Shown in pieces: positions 33,217-42,918 of a stretch of DNA of 44,379 bases. A program made the translations under genes and the position numbers. The stretch comes from Planctomycetota bacterium. GTDB taxonomy: Bacteria; Planctomycetota; UBA1135; JACQFD01. The notes beneath the pieces are model-generated. The model was not told the origin of the DNA. It searched no databases and saw nothing but the letters and a program-made list of their open reading frames with translations. Numbering within the stretch: the first letter of the stretch is position 1; each line of letters starts with the position of its first letter. The stretch is taken from NCBI GenBank assembly GCA_016792805.1, contig JAEUHX010000019.1, positions 1 to 44,379 of the forward strand. Direction: 5' to 3'.

Positions 33217-36129
33217 TCAATTTTTCTGCGGCTTGGAGAGACGGATGGTTCGGAAGCGATCATTGGCAATCTCCGCGGCCGTCGCCGAGTCCTTCCAAGC
33301 GGCCGGCTTCGCGGCGATCTTCTCCCAGGGTCCTTCCGCCGTCACGCGTCCTCCTCCGGCACCTCCGTCGGGGCCAAGATCCACGATCCAATCGGCCTCG
33401 CGGATGACCTCAAGGTTGTGCTCGATGACGACTAATGTGTCGCCGTGCTCCACGAAGCGATGGAACATTTCCACGAGCTTGGCGGTATCTGGAATGCTGA
33501 GTCCCGTCGTCGGCTCGTCGAGCACGAAGAGCGTTCGGCGCTCCTCCTGGGCGCGCGTCATCTCCTCCACGAGCTTGATGCGCTGTGCTTCGCCGCCCGA
33601 GAGCGTATTCGACGCCTGCCCAATTGCCAAATATCCAAGACCGACTTCCTCGAGCAGGCGGAGCGGCTTCGCGACCGCCGGCACTGCGCGGAAGACCTCG
33701 TGCGCTTCTGTGACAGTCAACGCCAGCGTCTGCGCAATATTAAGGCCTCGATAAGTTACTGCGAGCGTCTCCTCATTGAAGCGCCGCCCGTCGCAAGCGT
33801 CGCAGGGGATGCGCGCCTCCGGGAGAAACGAAAGCTCCAGCGTCACTTCGCCCTGCCCGCCGCACGGCTCGCATCGTCCGCCCGCAACATTAAAGGAGAA
33901 GCGCGAAGGCGTGTATCCGCGCGCGCGCGCCTCCGGCGTCGCCGCGTAGAGGCGTCGAATCTCATCGAGAAATCCCACATAGGAGGCGGGGACCGATCTT
34001 GGCGTGCGGCCGATGGGCGACTGATCGACCTCGGAGACGCGCTGCAGCTTGGAAGTCCCTTCGATGCGATCGAGGATCGACTCCGGCATGCGCTCGTGCG
34101 CGAGTGCCGCGGAGGTTCCGCGCCAGAGGCATTCCCGCACGAGCGTGCTCTTGCCGGAGCCCGAGACGCCGCACACCACCGTTAGCCGTCCGAGCGGGAA
34201 CTTCACAGTAATATTCTTGAGATTGTTCGCGCGCGCCCCGTGCAGCGTGAGCCACCCTTGAGGCTCGCTCCACCGCCGCGGATTCCGCCTCCCTCGGCCT
34301 TCGCCGGCGAGCGCCGCCCCCAGGGCCGTAGAAGTGTTCTTCACAAGAATCTGCGGCGGCGCGTTCGCAGTGACCTTCCCGCCATGCCGTCCGGCTCCAG
34401 GCCCGAGCTCGATCACAAGGTCTGATCCGAGAATCGTCTCCTCGTCGTGCTCGACCACGAGGACTGTGTTCCCTCGGTCGCGCAGCGATTGAAGTGTCTC
34501 CAGCAGCCGGCGATTGTCGCGGGCGTGGAGCCCGATCGTGGGCTCGTCGAGAACATACAGAACTCCCGTCAACGCAGACCCAAGCGACGCAGCGAGCCGA
34601 ATGCGCTGCGACTCGCCGCCCGAGAGCGTGTCGCCCCGCCGGTCGAGTGATAAGTAACTGAGCCCCACCTGCTCGAGGAAGTCAAGTTTCGGCAGAAGCG
34701 CACGAATCACCTCCTTTGCAATCGTCTGCTCCCGCGGCCCGAGCGAGAGCGAGCTCACCCATGTGCGCGCCTCTGCGACCGAGAGGGCCGCGATCTCACC
34801 AATCGACTTCCCCGCGAGACGCACGGCTCGCGCCTCCGGGCGAAGCCGCGAGCCCGCGCAGCTCCTGCACGCCTCCTCGTCCTGGAACGCCGAGAGCGAG
34901 GTCGAGCCGCGCTGCAGCTCCGCCTCGAGCCGCGGCAGGATTCCCTCCAGCTCCGCCGTTCCGTCGAGGATGGCGCGCCGCTCTCGCTCTTTGAGCTTCC
35001 TCCACGGTTTTGTGGGGTCAATCTTCGCCACTTCCTGGGCGCGCTTTGCGAAGACGGCGACGGCCTTCTTCCCGAAGGGCTCGCCCCGCAGCGGCGCGAT
35101 GGCTCCATCGAGGAGCGATCGATCGGGATCGGGCACGACGCGGTGCTCCGTAAATGTGAGCGCGTAACCGCGTCCCTCGCATTGCGGGCAGGCGCCGAGC
35201 TTGGAGTTGAATGAAAATTCCCGCGGGTCGGGCTCCGAGTATCCCGTCTTGCAGTCCGGGCATCCCAAAGCCGCGCCGACTGTAAACTCTTCCGCCGCAC
35301 CGGCGCTGCGGCCGAGCGGCACGACCGTGACGGCGCCGCCGCTCACGCGCGACGCCCTCCGAAGTGTATCTTCCACGGCCGGCGCCTTCGATTTCGGGTC
35401 GACCTCGGCGATCAGCGCTTCAATCGTGTGCTCCTTGAAACGGTCGAGCTTGTGCCCCGGCTTCACGTCGATCCAGGCGCCGTCGACGCGTGCGCGCGCC
35501 ACGCCGTCCTTTGCGAGCTTCGTGAAGACCTTATTGTGAAACCCCTTTCTCCCGCGCACGACGGTCGCCAGCAGACCCACTCGCTGCCCCTCAAAACGGC
35601 GCGCCAGGTCGTCGGCGAGCCGCTCGATCGAGGCCGCGCGCAGGCGCTTGCCGCACAAATGGCAATGGCGCTCGCCGATCTTTGAGAACAGCAGGCGAAG
35701 GAGATGCCACACTTCCGTCATCGTGGCGACGGTGGAGTTGGCTCCGCCGCGCGTCGTGCGCTGCTCGATCGCGATCGCCGGCGGCAGGCCATCGACGCGA
35801 TCGACAGCGGGCTTCTCGAGCTGCTTCACGAATTGCCGGGCGTGGGGCGAAAGCGTGTCGAGGTAGCGGCGCTGCCCCTCCGCGAAGAGCACATCGAACG
35901 CCAGCGTGCTCTTTCCAGAGCCGCTCGGCCCCGTCACGACGACGAGCCGATCGCGCGGGATCGACAGATCGATCGCGCGCAAATTGTGGTGATGGGCGTT
36001 ATGGACGACGATGGCGTCGCCCGGCGTGGCGAGCTCTTCGAGCAGCTCTGCTTCGATCGCGGCGGGCGGCGGCAGCATGGGCGGCGTAGCTTCGCCGCGA
36101 TCGGTTGCGGCACCAGCCACCGAACGCAA
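33217..36129 (-). CDS. uvrA: UvrA excinuclease paralogue (with UvrB-binding-like insertion)
   Basis: The 970-residue protein has two ABC ATPase modules. Walker A of module 1 is GPSGSGKST (67-75), where canonical UvrA has GVSGSGKS; module 2 has GVSGSGKST. Signatures LSGGESQRIRL and [11 protein letters not shown], and Walker B VLDEPTIGL and VLDEPTTGL, are intact. The insertion VGLLATVVRGRKGFHNKVFTK-like keeps the RGRKG core of the UvrB-binding domain. The zinc-binding pairs CHLC, CPDC/CPQC and CEPC/CDAC are present. It should recognise bulky DNA damage and load UvrB. The start is ATG 36129, or 36078 (MLPPPAAIE). The stop is 3 nt from the histidine-kinase stop. Which of the two paralogues is the housekeeping UvrA is not certain; this one retains the UvrB-docking features better. 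Confidence 0.92.
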   Translation of the reverse strand: MRSVAGAATDRGEATPPMLPPPAAIEAELLEELATPGDAIVVHNAHHHNLRAIDLSIPRDRLVVVTGPSGSGKSTLAFDVLFAEGQRRYLDTLSPHARQFVKQLEKPAVDRVDGLPPAIAIEQRTTRGGANSTVATMTEVWHLLRLLFSKIGERHCHLCGKRLRAASIERLADDLARRFEGQRVGLLATVVRGRKGFHNKVFTKLAKDGVARARVDGAWIDVKPGHKLDRFKEHTIEALIAEVDPKSKAPAVEDTLRRASRVSGGAVTVVPLGRSAGAAEEFTVGAALGCPDCKTGYSEPDPREFSFNSKLGACPQCEGRGYALTFTEHRVVPDPDRSLLDGAIAPLRGEPFGKKAVAVFAKRAQEVAKIDPTKPWRKLKERERRAILDGTAELEGILPRLEAELQRGSTSLSAFQDEEACRSCAGSRLRPEARAVRLAGKSIGEIAALSVAEARTWVSSLSLGPREQTIAKEVIRALLPKLDFLEQVGLSYLSLDRRGDTLSGGESQRIRLAASLGSALTGVLYVLDEPTIGLHARDNRRLLETLQSLRDRGNTVLVVEHDEETILGSDLVIELGPGAGRHGGKVTANAPPQILVKNTSTALGAALAGEGRGRRNPRRWSEPQGWLTLHGARANNLKNITVKFPLGRLTVVCGVSGSGKSTLVRECLWRGTSAALAHERMPESILDRIEGTSKLQRVSEVDQSPIGRTPRSVPASYVGFLDEIRRLYAATPEARARGYTPSRFSFNVAGGRCEPCGGQGEVTLELSFLPEARIPCDACDGRRFNEETLAVTYRGLNIAQTLALTVTEAHEVFRAVPAVAKPLRLLEEVGLGYLAIGQASNTLSGGEAQRIKLVEEMTRAQEERRTLFVLDEPTTGLSIPDTAKLVEMFHRFVEHGDTLVVIEHNLEVIREADWIVDLGPDGGAGGGRVTAEGPWEKIAAKPAAWKDSATAAEIANDRFRTIRLSKPQKN

Positions 36130-36201
36130 CGACGCCTCCCGCGCGCGCGAGCCAAGGGCTCCCGCGGCTACGCGTATGGAATCTGTGGTGTGGGCGCGAA
36201 G

Positions 36202-36537
36202 CTACTCGCGCGGTGGCTTGCCGAGCGGGATTCCGTGGATCGACTCGCCCCAGACCCAGTTCGCTGCGCCATCACCGGCCGGGCGCACGAGCAGGGTGCC
36301 GCGGGCCGTCCGAATCCGGCGCGTGCTCCCTTCGCGCGTCTCCTCGGTGTGGGGCGGGAACTGAACGTCGATGGCGCACTTGCCGCTCGAGCGATCGCCA
36401 TCCGGGTAGGCGTGCGGCATCCAGTGCGTCAAATGAAGCCCTTTGAGCGCCCGAGTGACGTGATCGATCTCGGCGCGGGCGAAGATCAACGTTTCCTTCT
36501 GACCGGAGCGGTCCTGAGCAGTCTGCTGGGACTCCAT
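36202..36537 (-). CDS. Small conserved-looking hypothetical protein between two uvrA genes
   Basis: ATG 36537 is preceded by AGGAGG at 8 nt, the best ribosome site in this region, which selects a 111-residue product over the longer open frame. The protein is hydrophilic, with a Gln/Ser/Asp N-terminus, a central block ALKGLHLTHWMPHAYPDGD and a basic stretch TRRIRTARGTLLVRP, ending WVWGESIHGIPLGK. There is one Cys, no signal and no membrane segment. I recognise no family. Position and strand suggest co-expression with the UvrA paralogues (138 nt after one, 72 nt before the other). Confidence 0.65.
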   Translation of the reverse strand: MESQQTAQDRSGQKETLIFARAEIDHVTRALKGLHLTHWMPHAYPDGDRSSGKCAIDVQFPPHTEETREGSTRRIRTARGTLLVRPAGDGAANWVWGESIHGIPLGKPPRE

Positions 36538-36675
36538 TGCGGGGTCCTCCTTCGAAACGCGAGACAACCTGTGCGCCAGTCGGCTTCCGCCACGGCCAAC
36601 GGTCGGAATGGGCGGAAGGGTGCTGGCGACCAGGGCCGCCGGCACGGTCGGGGTGTGGCCAGCGGCGACCAAATC

Positions 36676-39597
36676 CTACGACGACACCCGCCGGGCTGTG
36701 AGTTCCCGTCTCGCAGGCGCCGGCCGAATCCCGTGGGCGCGCAGGTAGGCGCCGGTGATGGATTCTTGATGAGCAGCAATCTCCTCGGGCGAGCCGCATG
36801 CCACAACCCGTCCGCCCGCGTCTCCCGCCTCGGGGCCGAGATCGATCACCCAGTCGGCGTGGGCCATGAAATCGAGGTGGTGCTCGATGGCCACTACCGT
36901 GTGCCCGTGGCGGAGCAGCTGTCGAAGTGTATGAAGCAACTTCTCCACGTCGTCGAGGTGCAGCCCCGTCGTCGGCTCATCAAACAAGAAAAGCGTGCCA
37001 CGGGTGCGACCGCGCGGGCTGCGCGCACGCGACGGCTCCGCCTCTTCGTCGGTGAGGCTCTCGCCGCCGACGGCCGTAGCGAGCTTGAGCCGCTGTGCCT
37101 CGCCGCCGGAGAGCGTCGTGACGCTCTGGCCCAAGCGCAAATATCCAAGGCCCACAGAAACAAGCGGGCGGAGCCGCCGATTGATGGTGGCGTCGTCCTC
37201 CTCAAAAAACTCGAGCGCCTCAAGGATCGTAAAATTGAGGATCTCGCCGATCATCTTCCCGCGCAGCTTGACGCGGCGCACCTCGGGCCGGAAGCGGTCG
37301 CCGCCGCATTCATTGCAAGGCAAGAAAACATCCGCGAGGAACTGCATCTCGACGCGCTCAAAACCGGCGCCCTCGCACGCCTCGCAGCGTCCGCCTTTTG
37401 TATTAAATGAGAGAGTCGAAGCGCGGAACCTCGCAGCCTTCGCCTCCGGCAGCGCCGCGAGAGCCTTGCGGATCCGCTCATAGGCACCGCACGCCGTCGC
37501 CACGGTGGACTTCGGGCTCCGGCCGATGGGCGACGCGTCGACCATCACTATTTCCGAAAAGTGATCTCCGCCGGTCACGCCGTCGCAGGCGCCGACCTCC
37601 TCGGTGCGCTCGCCGCGCGCGCGCAGAAGATTGCGGACGAGCACCTCCTCGACGAGCGTCGACTTCCCCGAGCCCGAGACGCCGGTGACGACCGTCAGGG
37701 CGCCGACGGGAAACCGCGCGTCGATTCCCTTCAAATTATGAGCTCGAGCGCCGCGGACCTCGACGGCGGGTCCGTCCACAGGACGCCTTTGTGCGGGGAT
37801 TTCGATCCGCCTGCGTCCGCTCAAGAATGCGCCGGTGCGCGACTCGGAGCAGGCTCCCGATTTCCTCGGCGGCCCCTGGAACACAATGGTGCCGCCGGAT
37901 TCGCCCGGCCCCGGCCCCATGTCGACCAGCTCGTCGGCGGCCAGAAGCAGCGCCGGATCGTGCTCGACGACCACCACAGTATTCCCGTGAGCCACGAGGC
38001 GCCGGAGAATGCCGATCAAGCGGTCATTGTCGCGGGGATGGAGGCCGACGCTCGGCTCATCGAGCACGAAAAGTGAGTTCACCAATCGGGATCCGACGGC
38101 CGTCGTAAGGTTCACGCGCTCCATTTCACCGCCGGAGAGCGTCCGCGACGATCGGTCCAAAGTCAGATATCCGAGCCCGACTTCACACAAGTATCGGAGG
38201 CGGCTTCGGATCTCGCCGAGCACCACCTCGATGGCGCTCCGCACGGCCGCGGGCGGCTCAAATCGGTCGAGCCAGGCGCGCAGCTCGCTCAGCGGCAACC
38301 GATAGGCGTCGGCGATGGAGCGGCCGTCGACGCGGACTTTCAACACTTCCGGCCGGAATCGGGTGCCGCCGCAGCCTGCGCAGACCTTCGCGCTCCGGTA
38401 GCGCGACAGCAGCACACGGACGTGCATTTTGTAAGTTCGAGTCTCCAGCCACTGGAACCAGCCGCGAAGCCCCCACCACACCTTGGCGCTGTAGCCGCCC
38501 GGCTCGCCCTCCCAAAGCCACTTTTTCGTCGCCTCGGAAAGCTCCCCGTAGGGCTTGTCCATGCGAACACCGCGCCGGTCGCACCACTTTTTCAGATCGC
38601 GCCGCTCCCAAGCGGTAGACGGCGTCGTCCAGGGCTTGATCGCACCCTCGTCGAGCGATTTGTTGCGATCGGGAATCACCAAATCTTCGTCGATCGAGAG
38701 CGTCCGCCCGAAGCCCGAGCAGGTCGCGCACGCACCCGACGCGTGATTGAAGGAGAACTGTGCCGCCTTCGGATCGGCGAACCGAAGTCCACAATCGGCA
38801 CACCGCAACGATGTATCAAATCGCCGGATCTCGCCTGTGGAATCGACGACGGCGCACGTCCCCTCGCCGTGAGCGAAAGCCTGCTCCAGCGCTTCGACGA
38901 GGCGGCTGCGCCCGTCGGCCCGGAGCGGAATGCGATCGAGGATCACCACAAAAGGCGCGTCGCGCACGACCGACGTCATCGCCTCGAGACGCGCCACGGC
39001 GGCGCCGTTCATGGCACGCACAAATCCCTTGCGCGTGAGCGCGTCGCGCATCTCCTCGAACGGCGTCGACGCAAAACCCGCCGGCTCGAATCCCACCATC
39101 GCGCTCGCCTCGGGCGACGCAGCGCGCAGGATCTCCGTCGCCACGTCCTCGGGCGTGCGCCGGTGGATCGGCCGGTCGCATCGGTCGCAGTGGCGCACGC
39201 CGAGCCGCGCGTAGACGATTTTCAGGTAGTCGCCGATCTCGGTCACCGTCGCCACGGTGGAGCGCGCCGTGCGAACGTCGTTGCCCTGGGCGATGGCGAT
39301 TGCTGGGGGAATGCCCTCGACGGCGTCGATTAGTGGCCGCGGCATTCGATCGAGGAATTGCCGCGCATAGGCGCCGAACGACTCGACGTAGCGTCGCTGT
39401 CCTTCGGCGTAGAGCGAGTCGAACGCGAGGGACGACTTGCCGGACCCCGAAACACCCGAAATCGCGGTCCACGCGCCGCGTTTCAGCTCGAGATCGAACC
39501 CCTTGAGGTTGTGCTGGCGGCAGCCGCGCAGGACGATCGGCCGCAGCCGCGGCGCGGGCGCCTTCGGGGGCTCGGAAGAAGCGGCGCGGCGCGGCAC
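36676..39597 (-). CDS. uvrA: Second UvrA paralogue with divergent insertion domain
   Basis: The 973-residue protein has a GTG start at 39597 and two ABC modules: Walker A GVSGSGKS at 48-55 and GVSGSGKST near 650, signatures [11 protein letters not shown] (unusual Met-Glu) and [11 protein letters not shown], Walker [10 protein letters not shown] and FDEPTTGL. The zinc pairs CDRC, CADC/CATC, CAGC and CEAC/CNEC are visible. The region between the first zinc pair and the second (residues about 150-260) shows no RGRKG block, so the UvrB-docking insertion is strongly divergent. It belongs to the same broad family as the neighbour but is not a recent duplicate. It may be a UvrA2-like damage-tolerance protein or one half of a split double UvrA. 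Confidence 0.9.
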   Translation of the reverse strand: MPRRAASSEPPKAPAPRLRPIVLRGCRQHNLKGFDLELKRGAWTAISGVSGSGKSSLAFDSLYAEGQRRYVESFGAYARQFLDRMPRPLIDAVEGIPPAIAIAQGNDVRTARSTVATVTEIGDYLKIVYARLGVRHCDRCDRPIHRRTPEDVATEILRAASPEASAMVGFEPAGFASTPFEEMRDALTRKGFVRAMNGAAVARLEAMTSVVRDAPFVVILDRIPLRADGRSRLVEALEQAFAHGEGTCAVVDSTGEIRRFDTSLRCADCGLRFADPKAAQFSFNHASGACATCSGFGRTLSIDEDLVIPDRNKSLDEGAIKPWTTPSTAWERRDLKKWCDRRGVRMDKPYGELSEATKKWLWEGEPGGYSAKVWWGLRGWFQWLETRTYKMHVRVLLSRYRSAKVCAGCGGTRFRPEVLKVRVDGRSIADAYRLPLSELRAWLDRFEPPAAVRSAIEVVLGEIRSRLRYLCEVGLGYLTLDRSSRTLSGGEMERVNLTTAVGSRLVNSLFVLDEPSVGLHPRDNDRLIGILRRLVAHGNTVVVVEHDPALLLAADELVDMGPGPGESGGTIVFQGPPRKSGACSESRTGAFLSGRRRIEIPAQRRPVDGPAVEVRGARAHNLKGIDARFPVGALTVVTGVSGSGKSTLVEEVLVRNLLRARGERTEEVGACDGVTGGDHFSEIVMVDASPIGRSPKSTVATACGAYERIRKALAALPEAKAARFRASTLSFNTKGGRCEACEGAGFERVEMQFLADVFLPCNECGGDRFRPEVRRVKLRGKMIGEILNFTILEALEFFEEDDATINRRLRPLVSVGLGYLRLGQSVTTLSGGEAQRLKLATAVGGESLTDEEAEPSRARSPRGRTRGTLFLFDEPTTGLHLDDVEKLLHTLRQLLRHGHTVVAIEHHLDFMAHADWVIDLGPEAGDAGGRVVACGSPEEIAAHQESITGAYLRAHGIRPAPARRELTARRVSS

Positions 39598-39752
39598 AGC
39601 GCCTTTGCTACCGCCGTCCCGCGGGAGCGTCGAGACGCCCGCGCCGCGGCTCCGAATGCGAGGGGCCGACGCCGCGCGCGGTCCCCGCAGCGTCCGCGCT
39701 CCGCGCCTTTGACTCCGCGAATGGCGCCCGCTAAGGTCTTCGCCCCCTAGGT

Positions 39753-39829
<77 letters not shown>

Positions 39830-39854
39830 GTTTTTTTGCAGAGAGGTCCTGAGG

Positions 39855-41243
39855 ATGCGCTCGCTCGCCGCGCCCCGCTGGGTGCTCCTTGGGATGGCGC
39901 TCGTGCTCGGGGCGCTCCCGCTGACGGCGTGCCGCAGCACATCGAGCCACTCCTGCCGCCGCGCGGCCGCCGAGGTCCTCACCTGGCTCGAACATACGCG
40001 TCTGGAGACGCCCCGCGGCGTCGCCTGGGCGGCAAATCCGGCTGCGCCGCAAGGCCCCAATCGCACGCTCTATTCGGGGAGCCCGGGTGTCCTGCTCTTC
40101 CTGCTGGAGCATGGGGTCGCTGAGGGCGACCGCCGTGCACTGGAGCTGGCGCGGCGCACGGCCGACGACCTCTCCGCGACGCTCCCGCCGCGACTCGAGG
40201 GCGAGGCGTCGGGACTCTACACGGGGGTGGCCGGCGTTGGCTGCGCGCTCCTCGAAGCGGGCCGCCTGCTCCGAGACGAACGCTACAAAAGCGCCGCGCG
40301 GACCTGCGTCGGGCTTTTAGTGGAATCGGCGAAGCCGGTCGGCGCCGGCATCGAGTGGAACGGCATCCACGACGTGATCGCTGGCTCGGCCGGCACCGGG
40401 CTCTTTTTATTACGTGCTTCCGAAGCGCTCGGGCGCTCCGACGCGCTCGAGCTCGCGCACCGCACGGCGCGGCGGCTCGTCGAAGTGGCGGTCCGCGAGC
40501 GCGGCGGCCTGCGCTGGCCGATGTCTGCCACCTATGCGCGCAACCTTCCGAACTTCTCGCACGGCACGGCGGGCATCTGTTATTTTCTCGCGGTGACCGC
40601 GCAGGCGACGGACGACCGCGCGCTGCTCGACGCAGCGATCTCCGGCGCGCGCTATTTGTGCTCGGTGGCAGATCGATCGGACGGCGGCTTCCGCGTCTTC
40701 CACGCCGACCCCGACGGACTCGATCGTTACTATCTCAGCTGGTGCCACGGCCCGGCGGGGACGGCGCGGCTCTTCCGGGCGCTCCACGACGCGACGGGCG
40801 ATCCGGAGTGGCTCGAGCTCGAAGCCGCCGCGTTGCACACCATCCTTACAAGTGGACTTCCCCGCGTCCGATCGTCGGGTTTCTGGAACAACGTCGGCCA
40901 ATGCTGCGGCTCCGCGGGGATTGCCGAAATGCTGCTCGCGCAGTCGCGCCTGCGCCGCCTCCCGGGCGCGCACGCGTTGGCTGGCGAGCTCACGGCCGAT
41001 CTGCTCGAGCGCGCCACGGTCGATGAGCACGGCCGCCGCTGGCGCCACGCCGAGCACCGCGTGAAGCCGGAGCTGCTTTCGGAGCAGACGGGCTATGCCC
41101 AGGGCGCCGCCGGAATCGGATTGTGGCTTCGCCGCTGGATCTGTGATCTCGAGGATCGCCGGACGGCGGTGAGCCTGCCCGATGATCCTTACAGCGATTC
41201 TTACAGATCGTCTCGCGGGAAGAAGCCGCGATCTGCGCCCTAG
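39855..41243 (+). CDS. Exported LanC-like lipoprotein
   Basis: The 462-residue product starts at ATG 39855 with an AG-rich ribosome site. A signal sequence ends in the lipobox LTAC (C26), so it should be a lipoprotein outside the cytoplasm. The mature part is a complete LanC-type (alpha/alpha) barrel with seven Gly-x-x-Gly hairpins: SGSPG, TGVAG, AGSAG, SHGTAG, CHGPAG, CCGSAG and QGAAG. Active-site H236 (motif 4) and zinc ligand C297 (WCHG) are kept. The motif that should read Cys-His-Gly is C350-C351-Gly, so the third zinc ligand is Cys instead of His. True LanC enzymes act in the cytoplasm on lantibiotic precursors; none is near. It is probably a LanC-like protein with another thiol-linked or glycan role. 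The stop is 19 nt from the convergent AAA+ gene. Confidence 0.88.
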   Translation: MRSLAAPRWVLLGMALVLGALPLTACRSTSSHSCRRAAAEVLTWLEHTRLETPRGVAWAANPAAPQGPNRTLYSGSPGVLLFLLEHGVAEGDRRALELARRTADDLSATLPPRLEGEASGLYTGVAGVGCALLEAGRLLRDERYKSAARTCVGLLVESAKPVGAGIEWNGIHDVIAGSAGTGLFLLRASEALGRSDALELAHRTARRLVEVAVRERGGLRWPMSATYARNLPNFSHGTAGICYFLAVTAQATDDRALLDAAISGARYLCSVADRSDGGFRVFHADPDGLDRYYLSWCHGPAGTARLFRALHDATGDPEWLELEAAALHTILTSGLPRVRSSGFWNNVGQCCGSAGIAEMLLAQSRLRRLPGAHALAGELTADLLERATVDEHGRRWRHAEHRVKPELLSEQTGYAQGAAGIGLWLRRWICDLEDRRTAVSLPDDPYSDSYRSSRGKKPRSAP

Positions 41244-41262
41244 CCCATCCTGCGGGGCAGCG

Positions 41263-42768
41263 CTACATACCCTCGAGCATCGAGCGGACCATGTCGCGGA
41301 AGCTCGTGCGCCCCTCAACGCGGCTGCGCGCCAGCACGGAAGCCTGGTGCAGCCCCTCGAGAGTGAATTCCATGGCCGACGCCAGCTCCTCGCCCGCGCT
41401 CTCGCTCATGTATTGTTTTGTCAACTTTTCGAGGCCGGGGACCGCGTCGAGCGCGGCGCGGAACTCCCGCGGGTCCATCTCGTCCGCGAGTTCCACGGTG
41501 TTCCCGGAGCCGAACCAATCGACGACCGGTTTGAACGGCCCCGAGGCCATGCCGACGGGCGCCGCAGGCGCGCCCGCCCCTTTCTTGCCGGACGGCTTGG
41601 TGGGCTCCTGCCGCAGCGCGTCGGGAAAGTAATGATCGAAGGCGGCCTTCAGCCCGAGGCCGAGGAGCCGATGGGCCACGGCCTCGATCCCTTCGCGCTC
41701 GCCCTCGTAGACCAATTCCACTTTTCCGGACACGGCCGAAACGGAAGCCAACAGATCGCAGGTTCGCGCCACGTCGCGCTCGAGGCGCAGACGCACGGCA
41801 CGGCGCTCGGCGTTGCTCACCATCTGCTCGAGGAGAGCGATCGTGAGGCGCGCCGAAACGCCCGAAGCCTGGTTGACGAGTTCACTTTTCCGCGCCTCCA
41901 TCGCCGTGCGCTCCACGGCTTCCCGCAGAAAGGCCGGCACGTGGATGTGCGGCGCGTCTCCGCGCTCGGTCCAGGCCTCCTGCGCCGTGATCGCCATCCC
42001 CTCTTCGACGCTCTTCGGATAATGGGTAAGAATCTGGGCCGCGATCCGGTCGCGCAGCGGAGTAATGATATTTCCGCGATTGGTGTAATCCTCGGGATTC
42101 GCCGAGAACACCATCACGATGTCGAGCGGCATGCGCACCGGAAATCCACGAATCTGGAAATCGCGCTCCTCGAGCACGTTCAATAATCCGACCTGGATGC
42201 GCGGCTGGAGATCGGGAAGTTCATTGATCGCGAAGATGCCGCGATTGGTGCGCGGAATGATCCCGTAGTGGATCGCCCCTTCGTCGGCGTAGGAGAGGCC
42301 GCGCGCGGCCGCCTTGATCGGGTCGATGTCACCAATCAGGTCGGCGATCGTGGTGTCGGGGGTCGCGAGCTTCTCGCGGTAGCGCTCGGCGCGCGGGATC
42401 CAACGAATGGGGGCACGGTCGCCGAGCTCCGCCACGAGGCGGCGCCCTTCCGTGCTCACGGGGTCGAGCGGATCGTCGTTGAGCGGCGTGCCGTCGAGGG
42501 CCGGAATCTCCGGGTCGAGGAGTTCGACGAGCTGGCGCAGCAGGCGCGTCTTCGCCTGGCCGCGCAGGCCAAGCAGGATGAAGTCTTGCCGGCCGAGCAG
42601 GGCGTTTTCGATCTGCGGAAGAACCGACTGGTCGTATCCGACGATGCCTCGCCAACGCGGCGTGCCGGCGCGGAGCGCGGCGAGGAGATTCTGCCGGAGC
42701 TCGTCGCGGACCGAGCGGGATCGGTAACCGGAGCGACGTAGCTCGCCTAGGGATTGGGGGCGGCTCAT
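41263..42768 (-). CDS. AAA+ ATPase of the magnesium-chelatase ChlI/MoxR type
   Basis: I use ATG 42768 (501 residues); a TTG at 42780 would add four. The AAA+ core at about 45-290 has Walker A GLRGQAKT, Walker B-like region FAINELPDLQ, sensor-1 VFSANPEDYTNRG and an arginine-finger candidate TPLRDRI; the order and motifs are those of ChlI/BchI. The C-terminal 200 residues are alpha-helical with a Gly/Ala/Pro linker (about 395-415). Such ATPases normally pair with a von Willebrand A protein to remodel other proteins or insert metals. No such gene lies in the window; the gene upstream, in the opposite direction, is a LON-domain protein. Confidence 0.88.
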   Translation of the reverse strand: MSRPQSLGELRRSGYRSRSVRDELRQNLLAALRAGTPRWRGIVGYDQSVLPQIENALLGRQDFILLGLRGQAKTRLLRQLVELLDPEIPALDGTPLNDDPLDPVSTEGRRLVAELGDRAPIRWIPRAERYREKLATPDTTIADLIGDIDPIKAAARGLSYADEGAIHYGIIPRTNRGIFAINELPDLQPRIQVGLLNVLEERDFQIRGFPVRMPLDIVMVFSANPEDYTNRGNIITPLRDRIAAQILTHYPKSVEEGMAITAQEAWTERGDAPHIHVPAFLREAVERTAMEARKSELVNQASGVSARLTIALLEQMVSNAERRAVRLRLERDVARTCDLLASVSAVSGKVELVYEGEREGIEAVAHRLLGLGLKAAFDHYFPDALRQEPTKPSGKKGAGAPAAPVGMASGPFKPVVDWFGSGNTVELADEMDPREFRAALDAVPGLEKLTKQYMSESAGEELASAMEFTLEGLHQASVLARSRVEGRTSFRDMVRSMLEGM

Positions 42769-42849
42769 GCGAGGCCCCAAGGTAAGCCACGACGATGGCG
42801 GCGCCCCTCCGCCGCCCGAGCGGGATGTTAAGAAAACCCCCGCCCACGC

Positions 42850-42861
42850 CCCGAATTCGGG
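42850..42861. promoter_or_regulatory. Palindrome in the divergent ATPase/LON-domain promoter region
   Basis: CCCGAATTCGGG is a perfect 12-base palindrome in the 150-nt gap between two divergent genes. It could be an operator for a dimeric regulator. There is no direct evidence, and chance palindromes of this size are not rare in GC-rich DNA. Confidence 0.25.
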
Positions 42862-42918
42862 CTTAGCTTCTCAGCCCCTCGCGATTCACCGAGATTCCGT
42901 TCTCGAAGTCTGCCCAGC

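Noticed and set aside
42850..42861. The EcoRI-containing palindrome as a definite operator
   Set aside because: A single 12-base palindrome in GC-rich DNA is weak evidence; it is kept only as a low-confidence feature.
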